Shown: positions 1 to 5,489 of the stretch, one piece after another | Layout: every line of letters starts with the position of its first letter | How positions within the stretch are numbered: the stretch's first letter is position 1 | Assembly (NCBI GenBank): GCA_902485915.1 | Contig: CABTMH010000100.1 | Location: forward strand, 1-5,489 | DNA from: an uncultured Oribacterium sp. | GTDB taxonomy: Bacteria; Bacillota; Clostridia; Lachnospirales; Lachnospiraceae | DNA length: 5,489 nt | Reading direction: 5' to 3' | Notes under the pieces: generated by a model | Seen by the model: only the letters and a program-made list of their open reading frames with translations | Told to the model about the DNA's origin: nothing | Databases searched by the model: none | Made by a program: the position numbers and the translations under genes

Positions 1-1304
1 GACATCGTGCCCTGCACCATGATCGCACGCGCGCGGTGAGCGGAATGCTCCGAGTTCGTCATGCCGGATACATCCAGTGTTTTTAATGTACGCCACCTGT
101 GGATCAGCTCCAGGTTCTCCTCGTGCGTCCGCACGCAGATTCGGTAGTAGCGCGCATCCAGTCCCTCGTAGTTCCCGCAGGCACGAATCAATATGCCCTT
201 TTCCAGAAGCCGTTCCTTTAAATCCACACAGTGGGGCTCAAGTGCTGTCCGGAACAGGATGAAGTTCGCATCCGATGCCGACACATAGACCTTCTCCACA
301 TAGGGAAGCGTCGGAAGTACGCGCACCAGAAAGTCCCGCTCCTCCCGGATCAGCGCCCGTGTCTTCTCTACAAATTCTGTCTCCTCCAGTGCAGCTGCAC
401 CGGCGAGCTGTGCCGGAAGGTTGATCTCCCACGGCGTCATCGTCGCCTGCACCGCATCCGTCAGCGCCTGCGCCGCCGTCAGCATATAGCCGAGGCGAAG
501 CCCCGGCATGCCGTATATCTTCGTGAAGGCGCGCAGGATCACGAGATGCTGGAACGCCTGGAGGGATGGCACCATGCTGCATGTCCGTTCGCTCGGATAA
601 CGCTCATGAGCCACATCGCATGCTTCCGACGGACATACCGGCGTTCGACCGCTATGCTCCCCAGCTTCGTGCGCACAGCTTGTATCCGTAAAACACCCCG
701 CTACTGTATGCGAGGTCTCATCTGAACGAAGAAATGGCAGAAAGCACTCATCCACGATGAGCCAGCTGTTTTTCGATTCGCAGACCGCTGCGATGCGCCG
801 CAGCACCTCCGCGCAGATGACATTGCCATCCGGATTGTTCGGATTACAGAGGAAGACCGCGGAGCCGGACGGCGCCCCCTCGATGGCATGGATAAAGGCT
901 GCCTCCACCGCCGGCGTGAACGAAAAGTCGTCCGCTTCTGCCAGATAAATCGGTCGAAGCTGTGCCCCAACACGTTCGGCGGCGACACTGTACTCCGCGA
1001 AGGCCGGTGCTGCGACGATGACCTCCTGCGGGCGAAGCACCTGCATCAGACGATAGATCAGATCCGCGGCACCGTTACCGAAGGTGATCCACTCCGGCGC
1101 GACAGCCCCAAGCTTCCGGCTCAGAAACGAAACGACGGCGTCCCGGAGCTTCTCCACCTTCCAGTCCGGATAGGCGATGCTCTGGTCGACGCCGTGCTTC
1201 GCCGCTGCGCACGCCCGTGGAGGCATGCCCAGCGGATTGATATTTACAGAATAATCGAGATCAACTGCGCGACGATACACATCGCCGCCATGTACATAGT
1301 TCAT
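1..1304 (-). CDS. cobD: Threonine-phosphate decarboxylase CobD, apparently fused to cobyric acid synthase (CobQ/CbiP); 3' end beyond window
   Basis: PLP-dependent fold-type I enzyme (histidinol-phosphate aminotransferase-like) that decarboxylates L-threonine O-3-phosphate to (R)-1-amino-2-propanol phosphate, the linker of the cobalamin nucleotide loop; cytosolic. The frame is open for 434 codons and leaves the window. Seen: HGGDVYRR at 5-12, SVNINPLG at 19-26, FGNGAADLIYRL at 75-86, CNPNNPDG at 153-160, VDECF at 184-188 (PLP-ring Asp185), TKIYGMPGLRLGY at 261-273 (Schiff-base Lys262), and YRICVRT near 387-393. The decarboxylase domain should end near residue 405. Instead of a stop there is a linker, then AIMVQGTMS at 427-435 (the Ser codon is cut by the edge), the hallmark start of CobQ/CbiP just before its P-loop. 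Residues about 193-242 form an insertion with five Cys. ATG at 1304 lies 2 nt after the cbiB stop, behind a G-rich GGGTGGG, which suggests translational coupling. CobD identity is strong; the fusion depends on sequence outside the window. Confidence 0.9.
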   Translation of the reverse strand, partial: MNYVHGGDVYRRAVDLDYSVNINPLGMPPRACAAAKHGVDQSIAYPDWKVEKLRDAVVSFLSRKLGAVAPEWITFGNGAADLIYRLMQVLRPQEVIVAAPAFAEYSVAAERVGAQLRPIYLAEADDFSFTPAVEAAFIHAIEGAPSGSAVFLCNPNNPDGNVICAEVLRRIAAVCESKNSWLIVDECFLPFLRSDETSHTVAGCFTDTSCAHEAGEHSGRTPVCPSEACDVAHERYPSERTCSMVPSLQAFQHLVILRAFTKIYGMPGLRLGYMLTAAQALTDAVQATMTPWEINLPAQLAGAAALEETEFVEKTRALIREERDFLVRVLPTLPYVEKVYVSASDANFILFRTALEPHCVDLKERLLEKGILIRACGNYEGLDARYYRICVRTHEENLELIHRWRTLKTLDVSGMTNSEHSAHRARAIMVQGTM

Positions 1305-1306
1305 AT

Positions 1307-2302
1307 TTAAACCCACCCTGTATACAGCATGACGGTCCGCATGACCATGATGCCGACGAAATAAATCATGAACACGCTCAGGTACATGATACGGTTCGCT
1401 GTTTCGATGTCCTCTGGTGTGATTTCGCGTTTGCTGTCACCGATCGATGGCTTGTGAACGAGCTTTCCGAAGTAGTAAGCATCCCCGAGAAGCTCGACAC
1501 CGAGCGCACCGGCCATGGCGGCTTCCGTCTGTCCGGAGTTCGGACTCGTGGACTTTCGTGCGTCGCGACGCCAGATACGGAACGCGCCCTTCCAGTCGAG
1601 TCCCAGGAACATAGCAGCGATGCACATGAACAGGGCACTGATGCGCGCCGGGATGAAGTTACAGATATCGTCGAGACGCGCCGCAGCCGTACCGAAATAC
1701 TTATACTGGTCGTTCTTATAGCCGATCATCGAATCCATGGTGTTGACGGTCTTATAGAACCAGCCACCGGCCACACCGAACACCATCATGAACAGGAGGG
1801 GTGCTACCACCCCGTCGGAAGCATTCTCCGCGACCGTCTCGACCGCCGCCTTCGTGACACCGGTCATGTTGAGACGCTTCGTATCACGGCCCACGATCAT
1901 CGAGACCGCATCGCGCGCATCCTTGATGTTTTTCCGCTTGAGGGCCTCATAGACCTTCATGGATTCCCGCTTCAGCTGCTTCATCGCGAGCATCTGGTAC
2001 GCGAGGAAGGCATCGATCGCCCAGGTCAGGGTCTCGCCGAACATCGTCGCGATGTTGTGGATGATGAGTGGGATGACCGTGAAGATCACGAGCATCAGCA
2101 CGACGAGAACCGCACCTGCAAACTGCTTCTTCCCGCGGTCCGCCTCCGGATCCTCCGAGATATGAAGGCTCCGGCGCAGGAACTTCTCCAGCCACTCGAT
2201 GCCGCGGCCCATCGCCATCACCGGATGGAACCAGTTGTGCGGATCTCCGAATACCAGATCGACGATCAGCGCCATAATCAGAATCATGATTCGCTCGTAC
2301 AT
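1307..2302 (-). CDS. cbiB: Adenosylcobinamide-phosphate synthase CbiB (membrane protein)
   Basis: Integral membrane enzyme that attaches aminopropanol phosphate (the CobD product) to adenosylcobyric acid, giving adenosylcobinamide phosphate. It is called CobD in Pseudomonas nomenclature, which should not be confused with the decarboxylase next door. With the ATG at 2302 the protein has 331 residues, normal for the family. Motifs seen: GDPHNWFHPVMAMG at 19-32, SMIVGRDT at 134-141, ETVAENASDGVVAPLLF at 155-171, NTMDSMIGYKN at 187-197, AAARLDDICNFIPARIS at 206-222, and SPNSGQTEAAMAGALGVE at 253-270. Hydrophobic segments lie near 5-18, 61-85, 164-182, 218-234 and 305-326. A GTG at 2311 would add three residues, but it overlaps the AGGAG itself; the ATG at 2302 sits 8 nt after AGGAG (2311-2315), so I chose it. 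First gene of the cobalamin pair; downstream cobD starts 2 nt after its TAA. No frameshift or missing motif seen. Confidence 0.95.
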   Translation of the reverse strand: MYERIMILIMALIVDLVFGDPHNWFHPVMAMGRGIEWLEKFLRRSLHISEDPEADRGKKQFAGAVLVVLMLVIFTVIPLIIHNIATMFGETLTWAIDAFLAYQMLAMKQLKRESMKVYEALKRKNIKDARDAVSMIVGRDTKRLNMTGVTKAAVETVAENASDGVVAPLLFMMVFGVAGGWFYKTVNTMDSMIGYKNDQYKYFGTAAARLDDICNFIPARISALFMCIAAMFLGLDWKGAFRIWRRDARKSTSPNSGQTEAAMAGALGVELLGDAYYFGKLVHKPSIGDSKREITPEDIETANRIMYLSVFMIYFVGIMVMRTVMLYTGWV

Positions 2303-2310
2303 GCTGCACA

Positions 2311-2315
2311 CTCCT
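2311..2315 (-). promoter_or_regulatory. Ribosome binding site that fixes the cbiB start
   Basis: On the minus strand AGGAG is followed by an 8-nt spacer and the ATG at 2302. The alternative GTG (2309-2311) overlaps the AGGAG by one base and could not be served by it. Confidence 0.75.
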
Positions 2316-2334
2316 AAAAACAGAAATTGGAATT

Positions 2335-2343
2335 ATTTTACCA
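2335..2343 (-). promoter_or_regulatory. Putative extended -10 promoter for cbiB-cobD
   Basis: The minus strand reads TGGTAAAAT, an extended -10 (TGn) plus a 5/6 match to TATAAT. It lies just after the terminator hairpin and would give a leader of about 26 nt before the cbiB ATG. No convincing -35 box exists at 16-18 nt spacing, because that position falls in the terminator stem. This is a consensus match only. Confidence 0.35.
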
Positions 2344-2391
2344 TAAACAAAAGCAGAACGGAACACGCATGGCGAGGCATGTTCCGTTCTG
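2341..2391 (-). terminator. Rho-independent terminator after the propeller gene, before cbiB
   Basis: A perfect 12-bp inverted repeat (CAGAACGGAACA at 2354-2365 pairs with TGTTCCGTTCTG at 2380-2391) encloses a 14-nt loop. On the minus strand the stem is followed at once by CTTTTGTTTATGG, a U-rich tract. On the plus strand the following bases are GC-rich, so the signal is directional. It would end transcripts of the upstream carbohydrate locus and insulate cbiB. It could also act as an attenuator in a cbiB leader, but no upstream riboswitch was recognised. Confidence 0.75.
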
Positions 2392-2409
2392 TATGCGGCG
2401 GGTAACTGT

Positions 2410-2593
2410 TCACTGCACCACATTGAAGACCTTTATCTTCCCTGGAATCAATCTTTCCGGTGCTTCTTTTATCGGAAGTTCACAATTCACCCTATATTGG
2501 TTGTATTACGATTTCCAGAGTTCATGTTCTGCATTTCTCATATAGTTCTTCTATCCGCAGTTCTTTGGACTGGTCAATCAGGAAATGTTTCAT
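2410..2593 (-). pseudogene. Possible small decayed gene translationally coupled to the propeller gene
   Basis: An ATG at 2593-2591 overlaps the upstream gene's TGA as ATGA and has an AAAGGGAG Shine-Dalgarno-like stretch just before it. It opens a 23-codon frame starting MKHFLIDQSKELRIEELYEK that ends at TGA 2522-2524. A second frame, one register off, reads AEHELWKS, then TAA (2506-2508), then YNQYRVNCELPIKEAPERL and on to GKIKVFNVVQ and TGA at 2410-2412. Both pieces have protein-like composition, and together they would make a gene of about 60 codons broken by one frameshift and one nonsense codon. Alternatives are a genuine 23-residue coupled peptide, a deletion remnant of a larger gene, or non-coding sequence. 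I do not recognise a family. Confidence 0.3.
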
Positions 2594-4644
2594 TTTCTCC
2601 CTTTCATCTTTTCCTTATCTGCATGAAAATCCAAGTAAGAAGCATCTGGATAAGAATACTCTCCACGATAGTTGGAAGCGTTATATATCGGAAACTGTAC
2701 TGGATGGTAAGTTTGGGACTTCGGATCATCGTCCTGAGTATAAATGTACATAGAATGATAGTCCCATACCACCAGCTCATCTCTCTCATCTCCTGTCAAA
2801 TCCAGTGACTCACAGCACAGAACTGGATGACCATCATCCGGAAATTCGACTGCACGGATACCTTTGCCACTTATCAAGCCGCCCTTTTGTGCGTCTGCAT
2901 TCGTCAAGATCAATTCCGTACCATCTCCATCCCAGTTTACAGGAGCCAGAATATTACCATTCATCTCATTTTCCATCTCCCAAATTTGATTACCGTAGCA
3001 ATCATAAAGAAAGATCACCCCCTGATGTCCCCAGTAGTTGGTAACCACGATCTCTCTTCCTTCCAGCTCCGGACAATAGTTAGCGATGGACAAACGCTGT
3101 GCATGACCGATCTTATCTCTTGCAACGATATTTCCATAAAAATCGCCGATAAAGAATCCCTCTGTACCTGAAACGCAGGCGAAATGGCCTTCATCGTTAC
3201 CTGGCATCCATTTTCCTGCTACGATCTCGTCTGTATGGTCATCTGAAATCGGATAACTCCACAGCAGCTTGCCATCACTATCTAACAATCTATATCCCAC
3301 CAGCAGTTCATCTTTCCCATCTCCATCAATGTCGATTGGAAGCGGACAATGACCAGTGTTCGTTGGGCTCTTATATTTCCACATGACATTCAGATTTTCG
3401 TCCAGAGCATAAATCCGACAGTAACGGTCTTTGATCAGAATATCCGCTGGTTTCTCTTTACCACGGAAGTTGCAAATACGAATGCCATCTGGGTTAATCC
3501 GCTCAAAAGCATATATCTGGTATGGGACACCTATCAAATCCGAATCTTCATCATCCGATAATGGTGTTTTGGCAGATTTTTTGATATTTCCTGTCTCACC
3601 ATCCAGAATTCGAATCTCGAAGTCCCATCCTACGATAACTTCGTCTTTTCCATCTCCATCGATATCATAGACCTGAAATGGCATATCTGCAGATACTTTG
3701 CCAAGCTTTTCTGATTGATCCGAAGGCTCTCCCAACTGCCACAATACGTTACCCTCTAAATCGATGGCAGTCATACAACTGATAAACCCATATGCATCAC
3801 GGCTAACTCTCTTCTGCATCTGTGCCAGAACCACATACCACTCATCCGTACCAGTCAGATGACCGAAACGAATCTGACGACTGGTTCCAAAATTTTTCAG
3901 ATCAATTTTTTTCCAAAGTTTCATCTTTGGATGTTTGTTCATTTCCTCACTTTCTGCTTCTTTTTCTGCAAGTTCTGCCGCTTCAATTTCATCCTTCGTT
4001 TTCTCAGATACACATACCTTAAAATCTGCAAATCTGGATGGGCAATCTGCCGTAATACCAACCTTTCCGCCTCTTGCTACCAGATCATCCTCTACGCAAA
4101 ACAATTCCTGGTCATCAACGTAAAGCTTAGCAGTCCGATCATCACAATCCACTTTCAAACGATATTCCTGGTCACAATTATGAGAAAAAGATGCTTTTTT
4201 CAAGACCTGAATTTCTTCTTTATGACGATAAGCTACTGCTGCTGTATCTTTTCCTTCAAGATAGAATACCAGCGTATCAATACTGTGATTCATACTGAAC
4301 ACCAGTCCTGCCATCCCCTTTTGAGAAAGACGTCGGAGAGAAACCGACACCTCATAATTCTTCCACTGGTGTTTTCCCGTTTCCAGTGTTGGAAACATCC
4401 GATGAGGACGATTTTTCTCGATGCGCATGGACTCCATGAAATGTCTTCCATCTCGCTCTGTAATCAGCCAGGTCGGGCCGGTTCCGTTGTAAGTATAATT
4501 ACAAACCATATCTACCCAGTTGCCATGGTAGCCATCCTCTACCACATATTGGTACTCTCCCATAGCTGTATGATCTTTGTCATACGGAAACTCTCCAATA
4601 GGAAAATCTTTAAAATCTTCGCTGCTCAACACAACATTTTTCAT
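2590..4644 (-). CDS. Cytosolic concanavalin-like plus beta-propeller protein, rhamnogalacturonan-lyase/FG-GAP-like
   Basis: 684 residues with no signal peptide or membrane segment, so probably cytosolic. Residues about 90-212 look like a concanavalin/LamG-type jelly roll, for example KNYEVSVSLRRL near 95-106 and the closing strand GKVGITADCPSRFADFKV at 193-210. Residues 213-240 are a highly charged, probably helical linker. Residues about 241-650 are a repeated beta-propeller with calcium-type loops: DIDGDGKDE at 327-335 and again at 438-446, a degenerate NWDGDGTE at 570-577 and LDLTGDERDE at 614-623. Blade repeats such as IYALDENLNVMWKY and IFLYDCYGNQIWEM are visible. The propeller most resembles family PL11 rhamnogalacturonan lyases and other FG-GAP polysaccharide enzymes; catalytic residues cannot be assigned by eye, so lyase, rhamnosidase-like (GH145/PL42-like) or binding roles remain open. 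The ATG at 4644 has AGGAGG 8 nt upstream. It lies downstream of a serine hydrolase on the same strand, which suggests a shared oligosaccharide locus (inference). Confidence 0.85.
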   Translation of the reverse strand: MKNVVLSSEDFKDFPIGEFPYDKDHTAMGEYQYVVEDGYHGNWVDMVCNYTYNGTGPTWLITERDGRHFMESMRIEKNRPHRMFPTLETGKHQWKNYEVSVSLRRLSQKGMAGLVFSMNHSIDTLVFYLEGKDTAAVAYRHKEEIQVLKKASFSHNCDQEYRLKVDCDDRTAKLYVDDQELFCVEDDLVARGGKVGITADCPSRFADFKVCVSEKTKDEIEAAELAEKEAESEEMNKHPKMKLWKKIDLKNFGTSRQIRFGHLTGTDEWYVVLAQMQKRVSRDAYGFISCMTAIDLEGNVLWQLGEPSDQSEKLGKVSADMPFQVYDIDGDGKDEVIVGWDFEIRILDGETGNIKKSAKTPLSDDEDSDLIGVPYQIYAFERINPDGIRICNFRGKEKPADILIKDRYCRIYALDENLNVMWKYKSPTNTGHCPLPIDIDGDGKDELLVGYRLLDSDGKLLWSYPISDDHTDEIVAGKWMPGNDEGHFACVSGTEGFFIGDFYGNIVARDKIGHAQRLSIANYCPELEGREIVVTNYWGHQGVIFLYDCYGNQIWEMENEMNGNILAPVNWDGDGTELILTNADAQKGGLISGKGIRAVEFPDDGHPVLCCESLDLTGDERDELVVWDYHSMYIYTQDDDPKSQTYHPVQFPIYNASNYRGEYSYPDASYLDFHADKEKMKGRK

Positions 4645-4652
4645 TGTATATC

Positions 4653-4658
4653 CCTCCT
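4653..4658 (-). promoter_or_regulatory. Strong ribosome binding site of the propeller gene
   Basis: A perfect AGGAGG on the minus strand lies 8 nt before the ATG at 4644. It confirms that start and argues against a longer N-terminus carrying a signal peptide. Confidence 0.85.
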
Positions 4659-4668
4659 TCTATCTTGC

Positions 4669-4697
4669 ATTAAAATCTATTTTCACCCTTCCAGCAA
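4669..4697 (-). promoter_or_regulatory. Weak candidate promoter upstream of the propeller gene
   Basis: On the minus strand TTGCTG (4692-4697), a 17-nt spacer and TTTAAT (4669-4674, 5/6 match to TATAAT) lie just before the RBS. The -35 is poor (3/6) and the leader would be under 20 nt, so read-through from the serine hydrolase gene is an equal possibility. Confidence 0.25.
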
Positions 4698-4787
4698 ATA
4701 GGCCCACTCTCTATCTGTCAGTTGCTTAATATTTCTATTTTTACATTCATCATTTCTATTACTTCTTAAGCATTCTTTCAACGTCAT
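4683..4787 (-). CDS. Doubtful 34-codon small ORF between serine hydrolase and propeller gene
   Basis: ATG at 4787-4785 opens a frame ending at TGA 4683-4685. The peptide is rich in Lys, Arg and Asn and ends QLTDREWAYLLEG. It lies in the same frame as the serine hydrolase, immediately after that gene's TAA: the whole stretch from the stop to 4683 is open for 39 codons. Only a weak GGG precedes the ATG. It may be chance, a small protein, or a former C-terminal tail cut off by a stop codon. No family recognised. Confidence 0.2.
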   Translation of the reverse strand: MTLKECLRSNRNDECKNRNIKQLTDREWAYLLEG

Positions 4788-4802
4788 CCCTGTGAAGCTT
4801 AT

Positions 4803-5469
4803 TTAACAACTTAGTTCTGCTGTAAAAATGCCCTGAAACTCGTTGAACTTAGTTTCTTCTGTTTTCCGCATAAGAACCGTCATAGTTCCATCTTCCGCAA
4901 ACACAAGTTTAAAATGTATCGAAGCAACAGATTCATCAATTAACTGACAGCATACGTAAAATGTATTTTTACTGTACCAAGAGCCAGATGAAGCGCATAG
5001 CTGATGATACTCTGGGAACATCCCGACCAGATTATGTCCTATACCAAATGAAATCTGATGAATCCCGCGCTCATTTTCATATTCCAGAACACCACTCTGA
5101 TTCGTCTTCAAAGTTAAGCGCATCCGATAAAATCCTTCTTTGTTTACATGGAATTTGTAATCTTTTCCATTGATCAGCTCAGCTACATTCTCGCCACCAC
5201 AGTCTTCAAGAGTAGGAAGTGCCAGGTGCTCACATTTCACTTTCCATGCCTTTTGGTCTGCTTCTTCTAATTCTTGAAGCGGCTGATCAGACAGTTGCTC
5301 GAAGATTTCGGTCTGGATCAGATTCAAAATCATATCACTTCCATTGGGAATGCCTTGAGTATCCGCAGTCAGTGTAACCACCATATCCTGCTCTGGAAAG
5401 CACATTGTATCCTGACTTCCCATACCAATCATGGCGAAACCATCACCTGGCATTTTCCAGAATTGGAAT
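4803..5469 (-). CDS. Beta-lactamase-fold serine hydrolase, C-terminal fragment (5' end missing)
   Basis: 221 genomic codons of a protein whose N-terminal part lies off the contig. The first residues FQFWKMPGDGFAMIGMGSQ, then CFPEQDMVVTLTADTQG, match the end of the class C beta-lactamase/serine esterase domain (Beta-lactamase PF00144 type), where a G-x-Q segment precedes the last two strands. The SxxK and YxN catalytic motifs would be upstream and cannot be checked. About residues 90-221 form a beta-rich C-terminal domain (INGKDYKFHVNKEGFYRMRL ... NTFYVCCQLIDE ... TMTVLMRKTEE) of the kind often appended to clostridial serine hydrolases. Members of this fold include esterases, peptidases and beta-lactamases; beside a propeller glycan gene, esterase action on a modified sugar is plausible but inferred. 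The apparent GTG-initiated start MCSSDL at 5486 is adapter sequence and must not be annotated as the N-terminus. Confidence 0.85.
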
Positions 5470-5489
5470 AGATCGGAAGAGCACACGTC
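5470..5489. other. Illumina TruSeq adapter contamination at the contig end
   Basis: The last 20 bases are AGATCGGAAGAGCACACGTC, identical to the start of the Illumina TruSeq 3' adapter. Its orientation is that of a read running through a short insert into the adapter. These bases are not genomic, and the true sequence stops at 5469 or a base either side. They add the false residues MCSSDL to the reading frame on the minus strand. Confidence 0.97.

Noticed and set aside
581..636. 8-bp inverted repeat (ATGTCCGT / ACGGACAT) within the CobD insertion region
   Set aside because: It is short, has a 40-nt spacer, does not bracket the insertion boundaries, and no target-site duplication is visible. 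It is likely chance in coding sequence.
231..725. 164-codon plus-strand frame opposite cobD
   Set aside because: It lies codon-for-codon opposite the CobD frame, which carries the full set of PLP-enzyme motifs. No RBS or domain supports it.
1454..2317. 287-codon open frame on the plus strand opposite cbiB
   Set aside because: It is antisense to a clear CbiB with all family motifs. The translation is rich in His, Arg and Asp with no recognisable domain, as expected for a GC-rich shadow frame.
2399..2416. Near-palindromic GGGTAACTGTTCACTG stretch, resembling intergenic repeat fragments
   Set aside because: There is only one copy in the window and the symmetry is imperfect. Calling a repeat needs a genome-wide comparison.
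2392..2590. Possible cobalamin riboswitch upstream of cbiB
   Set aside because: Searching by eye for the B12 box and the conserved GCCACTG-type core found no match. The stretch instead has protein-like reading frames following the propeller gene.
3859..4701. 280-codon open frame on the plus strand opposite the propeller gene
   Set aside because: It is antisense to the propeller protein and runs through its start and RBS. The composition (Phe, Ile, Cys, His and Ser runs) is that of a reverse-complement shadow.
1..5489. CRISPR arrays, tRNA or rRNA genes, insertion sequences
   Set aside because: I saw no regularly spaced repeats, no rRNA-like conserved blocks or tRNA-like TTCGA arms with a CCA end, and no transposase-like protein.

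Overview
The window reads like Bacillota (Clostridia, probably Lachnospiraceae-like) DNA, most likely from an assembled gut or metagenomic contig. This rests on strong AGGAGG ribosome binding sites, the type of cobalamin genes, and a cytosolic carbohydrate-type propeller gene beside a serine hydrolase. The taxonomic call is an inference. All credible genes lie on the minus strand, so they are transcribed from high to low coordinates.

Left part (about 1-2330, GC-rich; one sampled 60-base line is 37/60 G+C): a two-gene cobalamin (B12) cluster. cbiB (start refined to 2302) is followed after 2 nt by cobD, an L-threonine-O-3-phosphate decarboxylase. The cobD frame does not stop at the usual end of the protein. 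It runs through a short linker into AIMVQGTMS, the typical N-terminus of cobyric acid synthase (CobQ/CbiP), as it leaves the window, so this looks like a CobD-CobQ fusion. The CobD domain also carries an unusual insertion of about 45 residues, rich in Cys and His, between the PLP-binding Asp and the PLP Lys. The two fused activities would make the two substrates (cobyric acid and aminopropanol phosphate) that CbiB joins.

Junction (2303-2593): a putative extended -10 promoter for cbiB, a 12-bp-stem intrinsic terminator on the minus strand, and a short decayed-looking coding stretch whose ATG overlaps the stop of the upstream gene. No cobalamin riboswitch was recognised. Base composition changes across this junction.

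Right part (about 2400-5469, AT-richer; one sampled line is 26/60 G+C): a 684-residue protein with no signal peptide, made of a concanavalin-like jelly-roll domain, a charged linker and a beta-propeller with DxDGDG calcium-type loops, resembling rhamnogalacturonan-lyase/FG-GAP propellers. Upstream of it is the C-terminal 221 residues of a beta-lactamase-fold serine hydrolase. The two probably belong to one carbohydrate-use locus; the substrate is unknown.

Right edge: the last 20 bases (5470-5489) match the Illumina TruSeq adapter exactly. They are not genomic, and they create a false MCSSDL N-terminus on the serine hydrolase fragment.
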